From Bacillota bacterium (GTDB lineage Bacteria > Bacillota > Clostridia > DSM-8532), in contig JAEZLR010000035.1 in NCBI GenBank assembly GCA_023415205.1, forward strand, positions 30,348 through 94,347: a DNA stretch of 64,000 bases, given 5' to 3'. The translations under genes were made by a program, and so were the position numbers. The notes under the pieces are model-generated. The model saw only the letters and a program-made list of their open reading frames with translations. It ran no database searches and was not told where the DNA came from. Each line of letters opens with the position of its first letter. Position 1 is the first letter of the stretch. Below are positions 26,871 to 35,673 of this stretch, piece after piece.

Positions 26871-28847
26871 TTAGTGCTCCTTGAGGATACCCCTTCGAAA
26901 GGCCTTCAAGAGCAGCTCCAGATAGGCAATTTCTTCCCTGATTTTATAGCCGGTATCAGTATCGGCCACCTTCTTCCGTTCTCCCACCTTTTCTATGATG
27001 GTGGTGGAGGATACGATGTCCTTGTCTTCCTCAATGGCTTTTTTTCGGGATTCGAAAGGTTCATGGGAAACAAGGAGCAGCCCGTGGGAATTATAGATCA
27101 GGGTATAGCCTGCCGTTCCGGTTTTTGCCTGATAGGCCTTGGACATGCCCCCGTCGATAACCAACAATCTACCGTTGGCCTTGACGGGGTTTTCTCCTTT
27201 TTTACTGGCTACCGGGACATGCCCGTTGATAATATGAGAGCGGTCCGGGTTCAGGCCAAATTCCTCCAATATTCTTTTGCAGGTATTTTCATCATCACGG
27301 TATCTATAATAGGGGTTCTTAGTCTCGGCATGGGTTTCTTTCTCAGCAATGAAATACCGCTCGAAGGTGGCCATCTTATTTTTTCCGTAGAGGGGAGACC
27401 CTGGTCCGGCCCAAAGGTACCACATGGTGTCAAGCCCCCGCTCTTTTTCAGAGATATCTGCTTTATCAAAATAGGTGTGAACCACCAGGTTCTCCAACGC
27501 ATCGATATAGGCTTTCCCCGAAAGCAGTTGATCTCCGAAGCGATATTGCTTGAAACTGCCGTCCTCCTCAAGAAGGATGCAGCCGTGGAAAAGGAGATTA
27601 GAATTGTAAACCTTATACATGCTGCCTTTGGCAAAGAGGAAGCGGATATGCTTTTGAAGGCGCTCGCTCCTTATGAATGAAGTCCTCAGTTTTTGGACGA
27701 CCTCCCATTCCTGGCGAGTCAGCTCATCGGGGTGATCCGGGTGAAGAGTGGGGAAATGGATGTCTTTCAAGGGATATTCCTTCTGATCCAGGGTAATGGT
27801 TCCGCTTTGGAGATTGATTTTATCCAAAAGCAGCCGATCGGCCATCTCCTCAGGAAAGCTTCTTTTTATAATGGCCGCCTCCAGCTTGAATTGTATGATG
27901 GCCATGGCTTTGTGCATCCTGGCGGTCAACAGATATTCCTTGTCATCCATGGGCTCGTCGGGCTTGATTTTAGGGAGGAAGAGGGTGCAAGGGTCATCCT
28001 GGTAGGTATCCATTGCAAAGGTCACCAGGGGCAGCAGGTTAATCCCGTAGCCTTCCCGGATGGTGTCAAGATTGGAATAGCTTGAGGCAATTCTTAGAAC
28101 ATTGGCAATACACGCATCGCTACCGGCTGCGGCGCCAATCCATAACATATCGTGGTTCCCCCATTGAAAATCTACCACATTATAGTCCATTAAGGCATCC
28201 ATGATCAGCTCGGGCCCGGGTCCTCTATCGAAGATATCCCCCAGAATGTGAAGCCTGTCCACGGCCAGCTTTTGAATCAGCCTGCACATGGCCAGGATAA
28301 AGGCATCACCGCTATCGGTGGACATAATGGTTTTAATGATCTGGTTATAGTACTCCTCCTTGTCGGGAGCCTTCTGTTCATGGAGAAGCTCTTCGATGAT
28401 ATAGGCGAAGTCCTTGGGTAGAGCCTTTCTTACCTTGGAACGGGTATATTTTGAGCTGACCATCCTGCACACCTTAATGAGCCTGCGCAGCGTGATCTCG
28501 TACCATTCCTCCTGATTTTTTCCATTGGCCTTGATAAGGCTGAGCTTTTCTTCGGGGTAATAAATAAGGGTGATAAGAGCATTCCGTTCCTCGGCGATGA
28601 GGGAGTTGCCGAAAACCTCGTTGACCTTGTGGCGAATAACTCCGGAAGCACTCTTGAGCATATGGGTGAAGGCTTCATACTCCCCGTGGATATCACTCAG
28701 GAAAAACTCGGTTCCCTTAGGTAAATTGAGAATGGCCTGAAGGTTGATGATCTCCGAGCTGGCTGAGCGCATGTCAGGGTACTTGGTGGATAATAGCTGC
28801 AAATACTTGAGATCGGAGGGGGGGATGTTTATCTTTTCTTGATTCAT
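26871..28847 (-). CDS. fbp: Fructose-1,6-bisphosphatase class III
   Basis: Gluconeogenic enzyme hydrolysing fructose 1,6-bisphosphate, of the Firmicute-specific class III, which belongs to the calcineurin-like metallophosphoesterases. The metal-binding motifs are in order: FLSDIHGEYEAF, ILGDIFDRGPGPE, WGNHDMLWIG and IINGHVPV. The protein, 658 residues, matches the Bacillus Fbp size. I start at 28847, with AAAAGGTGA upstream and the usual family N-terminus; an in-frame ATG at 28919 lacks a ribosome site. The end faces the convergent FAD-Rieske gene, 19 bp away. Confidence 0.95.
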   Translation of the reverse strand: MNQEKINIPPSDLKYLQLLSTKYPDMRSASSEIINLQAILNLPKGTEFFLSDIHGEYEAFTHMLKSASGVIRHKVNEVFGNSLIAEERNALITLIYYPEEKLSLIKANGKNQEEWYEITLRRLIKVCRMVSSKYTRSKVRKALPKDFAYIIEELLHEQKAPDKEEYYNQIIKTIMSTDSGDAFILAMCRLIQKLAVDRLHILGDIFDRGPGPELIMDALMDYNVVDFQWGNHDMLWIGAAAGSDACIANVLRIASSYSNLDTIREGYGINLLPLVTFAMDTYQDDPCTLFLPKIKPDEPMDDKEYLLTARMHKAMAIIQFKLEAAIIKRSFPEEMADRLLLDKINLQSGTITLDQKEYPLKDIHFPTLHPDHPDELTRQEWEVVQKLRTSFIRSERLQKHIRFLFAKGSMYKVYNSNLLFHGCILLEEDGSFKQYRFGDQLLSGKAYIDALENLVVHTYFDKADISEKERGLDTMWYLWAGPGSPLYGKNKMATFERYFIAEKETHAETKNPYYRYRDDENTCKRILEEFGLNPDRSHIINGHVPVASKKGENPVKANGRLLVIDGGMSKAYQAKTGTAGYTLIYNSHGLLLVSHEPFESRKKAIEEDKDIVSSTTIIEKVGERKKVADTDTGYKIREEIAYLELLLKAFRRGILKEH

Positions 28848-29039
28848 TGGTTCACCTTTTTCTTTGCCTTTGTATTGTATGTTTGTTCTGTCATTTATCA
28901 GTTTATCATATTTCATCATGGATGATGAGACGGTTTTCCGAAAGCGTTTGGCAAATGGGGAGCTTGCGATGCTTTTTTGTTTCCAACAAATTGCATATAA
29001 AAAGGTGCCCCCTACACTGAGGACACTAAAAATTTAGCA

Positions 29040-29867
29040 TTATTTTGATATCAATCGATTCAAACCAAATACATCAATAGCGTTTCGCCACATTAAATTC
29101 TCATAAGCTTCTTTTGATATATGTTTGGGGAGTTCACTGAAATAGTCCTGGTACAAAGACCTCTCACCCTTTGGATTGCACAAATAGGTGTCGACGCCGT
29201 CGATGGGCATGTCGCTGCCAAATACTATCTTTTTACTGCCGTATCTTTTGATGGCTTCAATGGTCGTATCCATGGGTACCCATGTGGTATCGCCATAAAG
29301 GTTGTCGGCCTTTCCTAGGAGGTCCAGCGCTTTCTTGTTGTCTGTTCCGAGCCCCATATGTGCCATCACAAATTTCACCTTGGGGAACATTTTGGCAGCC
29401 TCATATACGTGAACTGGATCCGCCGCCTCACAGCCCCCAGTATGTGACATTACGGGAATACCAAGTTTCTCCGCCAGCTCCAAATAGGGCAGCACTCGCT
29501 TATCCACCGGGGAAACATTGGAATGGTAGGGATGAAGCTTTATAGCACATAGAATATCTTTATTGTTATACATAATATCGGTCAGTTCAGTTGTAAGCCC
29601 CTGTGTGACAGGCTTAACCCAAGGGGCCACTCCAATTTTTGTGGGATACTGCCTTGCAAATCGTATTGCTCGGAGGAAAGCTTCTTCCTGTGAAACCTGT
29701 ACTTCGTAGGGAAGGAGCCTTTGTTGGTGATCCAGCTCCGCCGCATCTCCGTTAGAAACCACTACAAAATCAATTCTATATTTTTCTATAGCTTCGATGA
29801 CTTTTGTCTCGCTCATGTCAAAGCCGAGGAGTTCGCCGCCTATATGCACGTGTGTATCGATGATCAT
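29040..29867 (-). CDS. Amidohydrolase-family TIM-barrel metal-dependent hydrolase
   Basis: 275-residue member of the amidohydrolase_2 group (PF04909), which includes decarboxylases and lactonases. The metal-binding H-x-H is in MIIDTHVHIGG, a further His in MSHTGG and another in MAHMGLGT; the barrel-end Asp is in VFGSDMPIDG. The reaction cannot be predicted from the sequence. The ATG at 29867 has AAAAAGGAG close upstream. It is an isolated gene with a 461-bp regulatory-looking gap before it. Confidence 0.82.
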   Translation of the reverse strand: MIIDTHVHIGGELLGFDMSETKVIEAIEKYRIDFVVVSNGDAAELDHQQRLLPYEVQVSQEEAFLRAIRFARQYPTKIGVAPWVKPVTQGLTTELTDIMYNNKDILCAIKLHPYHSNVSPVDKRVLPYLELAEKLGIPVMSHTGGCEAADPVHVYEAAKMFPKVKFVMAHMGLGTDNKKALDLLGKADNLYGDTTWVPMDTTIEAIKRYGSKKIVFGSDMPIDGVDTYLCNPKGERSLYQDYFSELPKHISKEAYENLMWRNAIDVFGLNRLISK

Positions 29868-30100
29868 ATACTCCTTTTTCCTCCTGAAATAAAAAATGGT
29901 TTTGTGTTTTCACATTCCTTGATTTCGTCTACATCCCCATAAAAAGTCATAGTTTTGGGGGCTTTCCTTTGTGAGTAATAATTTCTGCTTGGTCATTTAA
30001 ATATAACGCAGTCTTACCGTTTTTATCAAACTATCACCTTACTTCAATAGTGTCAATTGTAGGAATAGAACCCTTAAAAGACGAGAAATAAGAAGGAAAA

Positions 30101-30222
30101 ACTCAAATTTCTCGTAGAATTTTGGAATCCTTCCCGCAAGCGGGCTTCTTGCCACGGTTTTGCTACCGCAACCCCTTAAAGCAAGACCGGATTCTCAAAA
30201 TATCTAGACGAGAAATTTGAGT
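30101..30222. repeat. 122-bp element bounded by a perfect 15-bp inverted repeat, with inner hairpins
   Basis: ACTCAAATTTCTCGT (30101-30115) and its exact complement ACGAGAAATTTGAGT (30208-30222) bound the element. Further inward, AGAATTTTGGAATCC pairs almost fully with GGATTCTCAAAATATCT, and the centre has CCGCAAGCGG and CGG-TTTTGCTA-CCG hairpins. The whole can fold into one long stem with side hairpins. A partial extra copy of the end (ACGAGAAAT) lies at 30081. It occupies the middle of the 461-bp gap 29868-30328. It could be a miniature mobile element or a structured RNA; no ORF is convincing. Confidence 0.75.
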
Positions 30223-30248
30223 TGTGATTGGTTGGTCAAAAAACAGCC

Positions 30249-30304
30249 AATTGGATGTTTTCAAGAGGAAGATAATAGGATATTCTATAATTGGATTAAT
30301 CCAA
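30249..30304 (+). promoter_or_regulatory. Candidate operator of the MocR-type regulator: two AATTGGAT boxes and a palindrome
   Basis: AATTGGAT occurs at 30249-30256 and 30289-30296, exactly 40 bp apart (about four helical turns). The second copy is part of a perfect 14-bp palindrome TTGGATTAATCCAA (30291-30304). Direct repeats at such spacing upstream of their own gene are typical of MocR regulators, which act as head-to-tail dimers. The role here is inferred. Confidence 0.45.
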
Positions 30305-30328
30305 AACATGCCAAAGGGGGTATAAACT

Positions 30329-31843
30329 TTGCAGATCAAAATTGATAGAGAGTCAAAAACTCCCATTTATCTTCAAATCAAAAACCAACTCCGAGGAATG
30401 ATTTATAATGGATCTCTGATACCGGGAAGCCAACTTCCGCCCGAGCGAAAGCTTGCGGAAAGCCTTGGCCTCAACCGGAGCACCATATTAACCGCTTATC
30501 GGGAACTGAAAGCCGATGGGCTGGTGGATTCCCATGTGGGCAAGGGAACGGTGGTGCTACCAGTGCTTTCCCAGGTTTCTGAGAAGTATGACAGCATGGA
30601 AATCCCCGCTTTCCATCAATTTTTCAGCCAGACTGCTGAGAGAGCCAATGACCCCTTGTTAAATGATCTGCTTCGTATGGCCAATCAAAAGAAGACCATC
30701 TCCTTCTCAGCGGGTATTTCCGCCCTCGAGAATGATCCTGTTGAAAGCCTTAAGGGGATTGAAAAAGAACTTCTGGAACAATCCGATCATTTTGCCCTTA
30801 AGCATATGCCCACCGGAGGACTGCCTTCCCTCCGAGAAAACATTGCCTGGCTAATGGGGGAAAGGGGGGCTAAGATTAGGGCAGACGAGATCATAGTACT
30901 CTCAGGCTCACAACAGGGAATATCCCTGGCGGCCCAAGCCTTTTTAGATTTCGGAGATGTGGTCATCGTTGAAGAACCCTCGTTTTTTAGTGCGTTACAG
31001 ATTTTTCATACTGCCGGTGCCCGGATCATTGGTGTTCCTGTTGATGAGAACGGCATGAAAGTGGAGGTTTTGGAGCAACTGTTGAGGCGTTATCGTCCAA
31101 AGATGATCTATACCATGCCCACCTACCAGAATCCCAGTGGTGTATCCATGAGCCTGGAGCGGCGCCGTCGGCTATTGGAGCTGGCCTATCAAGAGAAGGT
31201 ATTAATACTGGAGGATGACCCCTACGGAGAGCTCAGGTTTGAAGGGCCAAAGCTCCCCTCTTTGTTTGAGTTAGATTCCTATGGCTATGTCATGTACCTC
31301 AGTACTTTTTCCAAGATACTGTTTCCTGGGATACGCATCGGCTGGATGGCCGCCCATCCACAGATCATTCACCAGATGACCATGCTAAAGCAGCTCAACG
31401 ACTTGCATGCCAATAGCATCTCCCAATGGATTGTGGATCGCTTTCTTAAAAATGGCGGGTACAGTGAACACATACAAAGGCTCACTAAAGAATACAGGGA
31501 GAAACGTGATTGCATGGCAGAAGCCTTAATGAATCATCCTGTCGAAGGTCTTGAATGGACCAAGCCATTGGGAGGCTTCTTCTTCTGGTTAAAGCTGCCT
31601 GATAATCTGCCGCATATGACGCTTCTTGTTAATGCTGAGGAGAACGGTGTCTCCTATGTTCCGGGAACGGCCTTCTTTACCGGGGGCAGAGGAGGGGCTT
31701 ATATGCGTTTAAACTTTACTTACCCGTCAAAAGAGGAAATTGCTGATGGCATTCAAAGACTGAAGCGGGCGATTAACATAACCTCTATGAGAAACCCCGT
31801 CAAATCTGAACGTGAGTTCAAGGACATCATGCCCATTGTATGA
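30329..31843 (+). CDS. MocR-type regulator: GntR winged helix fused to aminotransferase-like PLP domain
   Basis: 504 residues. The first ~75 residues form the GntR DNA-binding domain (PIYLQIKNQLRGMIYNG, then LPPERKLAESLGLNRSTI). The rest is a fold-type I aminotransferase domain with the PLP-binding Lys in STFSKILFPGIRIGW, the Asp/Tyr of EDDPYGELRFEG, and TMPTYQNPSG. Family members such as GabR, PdxR and TauR use PLP-bound substrates as effectors. The start is TTG at 30329 with GGGGG upstream. A paralogous aminotransferase follows 96 bp downstream, suggesting that the regulator controls it. Confidence 0.9.
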   Translation: MQIKIDRESKTPIYLQIKNQLRGMIYNGSLIPGSQLPPERKLAESLGLNRSTILTAYRELKADGLVDSHVGKGTVVLPVLSQVSEKYDSMEIPAFHQFFSQTAERANDPLLNDLLRMANQKKTISFSAGISALENDPVESLKGIEKELLEQSDHFALKHMPTGGLPSLRENIAWLMGERGAKIRADEIIVLSGSQQGISLAAQAFLDFGDVVIVEEPSFFSALQIFHTAGARIIGVPVDENGMKVEVLEQLLRRYRPKMIYTMPTYQNPSGVSMSLERRRRLLELAYQEKVLILEDDPYGELRFEGPKLPSLFELDSYGYVMYLSTFSKILFPGIRIGWMAAHPQIIHQMTMLKQLNDLHANSISQWIVDRFLKNGGYSEHIQRLTKEYREKRDCMAEALMNHPVEGLEWTKPLGGFFFWLKLPDNLPHMTLLVNAEENGVSYVPGTAFFTGGRGGAYMRLNFTYPSKEEIADGIQRLKRAINITSMRNPVKSEREFKDIMPIV

Positions 31844-31939
31844 ATTTTTCTTAGCCTATCCCCTAAAGTTTTTAGTCCGACCTTGTAGGGAGGGTTTATT
31901 TTTTCACACCTATCTTTTAAATAATTTGGAGGTTTTAAG

Positions 31940-33124
31940 ATGATACAGAGAACACTTTTTTCTAAACGTATGCAAAATATAAAGGCTTCAGAGATCAGGG
32001 AGCTTTTAAAAATCACCGAACAGCCTGAAATCATATCCTTTGCAGGGGGGCTACCGGCACCTGAGCTTTTTCCTTTAAAGGAGCTTTCCGATCTTACAGA
32101 AGAACTCATTCTGACTCAGGGGAAAAGGGCCCTTCAGTATTCCACAACAGAAGGCTACACTCCATTAAGGGAAAAAATCTGTGAAAGGATGAAGGCGGTT
32201 TTTAAAGTCAGTGTTGCTCCCGAGGAGACCTTGATAACCTGTGGGTCACAACAGGCTCTGGACTTTATCGGTAAAGCTCTTCTGGATAAGGGAGACGAGG
32301 TTCTGATGGAAAGCCCGTCCTATTTAGGAGCCATCAATGCTTTCAGGGCTTATGAGCCTCAGTTTGTGGAGGTTGCTACCGACGAAGAAGGAATGATACC
32401 CGAAGCGCTAGAGGAAGCACTCAAGAGCTCCAAACGCCCCAAATTTATCTATGTCATCCCTGATTTCCAGAATCCCACAGGGCGTACATGGAGCTTGTCC
32501 CGAAGAGAAGCCTTGATAAAACTGGCCGATAAATATCAGGTTTTGATTGTTGAAGACAATCCCTATGGAGAGCTTCGTTTTGAGGGCGATCCGGTTCCTG
32601 CTGTTAAATCACTGGATCAGAATGGCCGGGTTATTTATCTAGGAACCTTTTCGAAAACCCTTTGCCCTGGGATGCGGATAGGGTGGATTGCCGCTGCTCG
32701 GGAAATAGTGGAGCCGTTGGTTCTTATCAAACAGGGGGCAGACCTTCATACCTCCACCTTAAGCCAGATGCAAATTAATCTTTTTATGGAGAATTATTGC
32801 CTGGATGACCATATCCAAAGAATTCGAGAGGTCTATAAAAAGCGACGGGATACCCTGATTCAATCCATGGAGCATTTGTTTGATCGGGAGATTTACTTTA
32901 CACATCCCTCCGGAGGACTGTTTTCGTGGGTTGAGCTACCCGAGGAAAAGGATAGCCGTGTCCTTCTTGAAAAGGCTATCGCCCAAAAAGTAGCCTTTGT
33001 TCCGGGTGGCTCCTTCTTCCCCTGTAGCCCTAAGCATCATACCCTGAGACTTAATTTTTCAAATATGCCTGAGACACGCATTGTCGAAGGTGTAGAACGG
33101 TTAGCAAAGCTGTTTAACCGGTGA
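31940..33124 (+). CDS. PLP-dependent aminotransferase, class I/II (2-aminoadipate-type)
   Basis: 394-residue fold-type I aminotransferase without a DNA-binding domain, closest in pattern to LysN/2-aminoadipate and multi-substrate aminotransferases. Key segments: IISFAGGLPAPELFP, SQQALDFIGKAL, PDFQNPTGRTWS, EDNPYGELRFEG and the PLP Lys in LGTFSKTLCPGMRIGW. It is similar throughout to the aminotransferase half of the neighbouring MocR protein. GGAGG precedes the ATG. The amino-acid substrate is unknown. Confidence 0.88.
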   Translation: MIQRTLFSKRMQNIKASEIRELLKITEQPEIISFAGGLPAPELFPLKELSDLTEELILTQGKRALQYSTTEGYTPLREKICERMKAVFKVSVAPEETLITCGSQQALDFIGKALLDKGDEVLMESPSYLGAINAFRAYEPQFVEVATDEEGMIPEALEEALKSSKRPKFIYVIPDFQNPTGRTWSLSRREALIKLADKYQVLIVEDNPYGELRFEGDPVPAVKSLDQNGRVIYLGTFSKTLCPGMRIGWIAAAREIVEPLVLIKQGADLHTSTLSQMQINLFMENYCLDDHIQRIREVYKKRRDTLIQSMEHLFDREIYFTHPSGGLFSWVELPEEKDSRVLLEKAIAQKVAFVPGGSFFPCSPKHHTLRLNFSNMPETRIVEGVERLAKLFNR

Positions 33125-33461
33125 ATAAAGAACGCTCCCTCCCTTTAGCGGTGAGATGGCAAAATGCTTGTTAAAAGAGTCAGTCCTTAAGGCTATGAAT
33201 GATGAAAATGCTACAAGACTATGGGAACTGTCGAAAAATGTGCGGTTTTAGGGCCCAAGGGGTAAGTGCTTACCCCTTCCACCCTGCGTAAGAAGCTTTT
33301 ACCTATTGTAGAAAGGTTTTTTTCACTATAAGATGAGAGAGTGGAGGTTTATCAATGTCTTTGAGTTTTCAAGTATCCAGGGAGGAATCTCGATAAATTG
33401 GAAATAGTCTAAACATAGGTTTCAAAATCCTGAATCAACATCTAAGAAGGAGACATCTGTG
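33125..33461. other. 337-bp gap with a perfect hairpin and two possible tiny ORFs
   Basis: AAGGGGTAAG (33257-33266) and CTTACCCCTT (33269-33278) form a perfect 10-bp inverted repeat without a T run. An ORF at 33156-33251 could encode 31 residues (MAKCLLKESVLKAMNDENAT...), with no proper ribosome site. Another at 33355-33396 could encode MSLSFQVSREESR behind a good GGAGG site and might be a leader peptide for the exporter gene. Neither is strong enough to call as a gene. Confidence 0.4.
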
Positions 33462-34340
33462 ATGAAAAAGAAAAATGAACGCACTCGGGCGCTGCTCTTG
33501 CTGGTGCTCACCGCAGCCTTGTGGAGCCTGGGAGGACTATTGATCAAATCCGTTAATGCCCATCCCTTGGCGATTTCTGGAATACGTTCAGCCATTGCTG
33601 CCGTCGTAATTTTGATTTACATAAGGAAACCGCGCTTTACCTGGTCTTTTGCCCAGATAGCCGCAGCAGTATCCTATGCGGCCACGGTCATCCTCTTTGT
33701 TTCAGCTAATAAGTTTACCACTGCGGCTAATGCTATCCTTATCCAATACATTGCGCCCATCTATGTGGCTTTATTCAGCGCATGGCTGCTTAAAGAAAAG
33801 GTTAAAGGCATTGATTGGGTCGCCATCGCCGTAGTTCTTGGAGGGATGGTTCTCTTTTTCATGGAGAGTTTGGATACACGAGGGCTTCTGGGGAATCTGT
33901 TTGCCGCGCTCAGCGGTCTATCCTTCGGATTGTTTGCCATCTTTATGAGGATGCAAAAGGACGAGTCTCCCATAGAGTCGGTCATTTTGGGCAACCTCAT
34001 CACAGCACTTATTGGGGTACCCTTTTTGTTTGAGGCCATGCCGAGCAGTCAGGGTTGGCTTTGCCTGATCCTACTGGGCATTGTGCAATTAGGCATTCCC
34101 TACATTCTTTATAGTGAAGCCATTAAAAACGCTACGGCTCTTGAAGCCACACTTATCCCTGTTATAGAGCCCATCCTCAACCCCATCTGGGTGGCCTTAC
34201 TGCTCCACGAAATTCCAGGCCTGCTTTCTATTCTGGGGGGTATTATCGTTGTTGTAGCCGTAACTCTACGCTGTGTGGTCGTGTCCATTCAGGCTCAAAA
34301 AGAGAAACCGGAAGAAAAAATGGAGGAGCTAGCCGGGTGA
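33462..34340 (+). CDS. EamA-family (DMT superfamily) transporter
   Basis: About ten transmembrane helices in two EamA repeats across 292 residues; the N-terminal repeat shows ALLLLVLTAALWSLGGLLIKS, and the second begins near LFAALSGLSFGLFAIFMRM. Family members export metabolites, including amino acids and their derivatives. AAGGAG lies upstream; the ATG at 33462 or a GTG three bases earlier could be the start. Its last 12 bases overlap the end of the convergent hydrogenase-like gene. The aminotransferase upstream makes an amino-acid-related substrate plausible, but this is only inference. Confidence 0.85.
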   Translation: MKKKNERTRALLLLVLTAALWSLGGLLIKSVNAHPLAISGIRSAIAAVVILIYIRKPRFTWSFAQIAAAVSYAATVILFVSANKFTTAANAILIQYIAPIYVALFSAWLLKEKVKGIDWVAIAVVLGGMVLFFMESLDTRGLLGNLFAALSGLSFGLFAIFMRMQKDESPIESVILGNLITALIGVPFLFEAMPSSQGWLCLILLGIVQLGIPYILYSEAIKNATALEATLIPVIEPILNPIWVALLLHEIPGLLSILGGIIVVVAVTLRCVVVSIQAQKEKPEEKMEELAG

Positions 34341-35624
34341 AGAATAACTCTTTTTCTCTTCAGGGGGCGTAAAGCTTCTTATAAAAAGATTGTCCCTTTC
34401 CAAAAGGTCGGAAATGGTATCAAAGCCCAGACGATGGAGCAGGTCAATGACATGAGGATTGTCAATGGGGGTTTTATAGGTTGCCAGGTTGCCATAATCA
34501 TTGACATGCTCGGTGCCCTCCTTATAGGGGATGATGGCCTTGGGGCCGCCTACACAGCCGCCTACACAGCCCATTCCCTCCATAAAGTTAGCCTTGATAT
34601 CCCCCTCCATGAGTTCTTTCAAAAGCCTTTTGCATTCAACAACCCCATTGGCCTGAGTAGCCCGCAAGGGAATCTTTCTTTCGGGTGCTAGCCGGTTAAG
34701 GGTGTTTTGAACCGCCTCGCTGACACCACCTGTACGGGCATAAATCCTCCCGGCCATGGAGGAATGATCCCGCATGTCCTCGGGCATATCTGCAGGGTTG
34801 ATACCCGCAAGCCTGAATAAATCATCCACCTCCTGAAAGGTAAGGACATAGTCCACTGCATCGCGGATATCCGGTTCCTTGGCCTCAGCCTTTTTGGCGA
34901 CACAGGGACCGATGAAAACAGTGACAGCATCGGAATGTATACGTTTGATAGCCCTTCCGCAGGCCACCATGGGTGAGACCGATGGGGGCATATGGGGAAT
35001 GAGCTCATGATAGACCTTTTTGATCATGGCTATCCATATGGGGCAGCAGCAACTGGTCAGCATGAAATCCTTGTCCTCATGTATGGAGCGATCAAATTCC
35101 AAGGCTTCCTTAAGGGTTAGAATGTCTGCAAACAAGGCCACCTCAAGCATGCCGTAGAAACCCAGCCTTTTAAATGCTGAACGAAGCTTTCCGGCTGTGA
35201 CATCCAATGTAAATTGACCATTAAAGGCTGGAGCGATCATGGCATAGACTGGTTTTTCTTTGGCATTGAGAAGCTCCAGTATGGGAAGAAGATCTTTGCG
35301 CTCAATCAAGGCCTTATTTGAACAGGCCTCCACACATTGGACGCATCCCGTACAGTTTTTATGGTCTATGGTGATATGCCCCTGTTCATCCCTTTTGATG
35401 TTCGAGAATAAACAGGCCACTTCGCAGGATGAGCTCTCCTTATCCTTACAGTTTTCACAATCCTCAAGTTGCATGACTGCCGACTGATTTTCAGGGTGAA
35501 GCAGGCAATCCAGATGGTGCTTGTTAAAATTGCCATGGGCCTCTATGTCACGGATTTCTTCATTAAGCTTATGATTGAGTGATGCTTTGACCAGCCTGTT
35601 GTAAAGGTCTCTAAAAGTTTCCAA
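34329..35624 (-). CDS. [FeFe]-hydrogenase catalytic-domain protein with two [4Fe-4S] clusters (non-group-A type)
   Basis: 431 residues. The N-terminal part has an unusual Cys set (CENCKDKESSSCEVAC) and a classical ferredoxin-type CTGCVQCVEAC. The H-cluster domain follows with three variant signatures: TSCCCPIW (L1, near residue 188), GPCVAKKAEA (L2, near 236) and EGMGCVGGCVGGPK (L3, near 345). The four cysteines that would bind the H-cluster are present. The triple-Cys L1 and shortened L3 differ from group A enzymes and suit the less-studied group B/D monomers. It lacks the PAS or kinase parts of sensory forms. The start is TTG with GGGGGG upstream. Activity also needs HydEFG maturases, which are not in this window. 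Confidence 0.85.
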   Translation of the reverse strand: METFRDLYNRLVKASLNHKLNEEIRDIEAHGNFNKHHLDCLLHPENQSAVMQLEDCENCKDKESSSCEVACLFSNIKRDEQGHITIDHKNCTGCVQCVEACSNKALIERKDLLPILELLNAKEKPVYAMIAPAFNGQFTLDVTAGKLRSAFKRLGFYGMLEVALFADILTLKEALEFDRSIHEDKDFMLTSCCCPIWIAMIKKVYHELIPHMPPSVSPMVACGRAIKRIHSDAVTVFIGPCVAKKAEAKEPDIRDAVDYVLTFQEVDDLFRLAGINPADMPEDMRDHSSMAGRIYARTGGVSEAVQNTLNRLAPERKIPLRATQANGVVECKRLLKELMEGDIKANFMEGMGCVGGCVGGPKAIIPYKEGTEHVNDYGNLATYKTPIDNPHVIDLLHRLGFDTISDLLERDNLFIRSFTPPEEKKSYSSPG

Positions 35625-35673
35625 GATGTTGCCCCCCTCTTTGAATATCTATTTTTTCCTATCAGAGATCAGC

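Noticed and set aside
26697..27680. 327-residue plus-strand ORF opposite fbp
   Set aside because: Shadow of the fbp reading frame; no ribosome site or recognisable motif.
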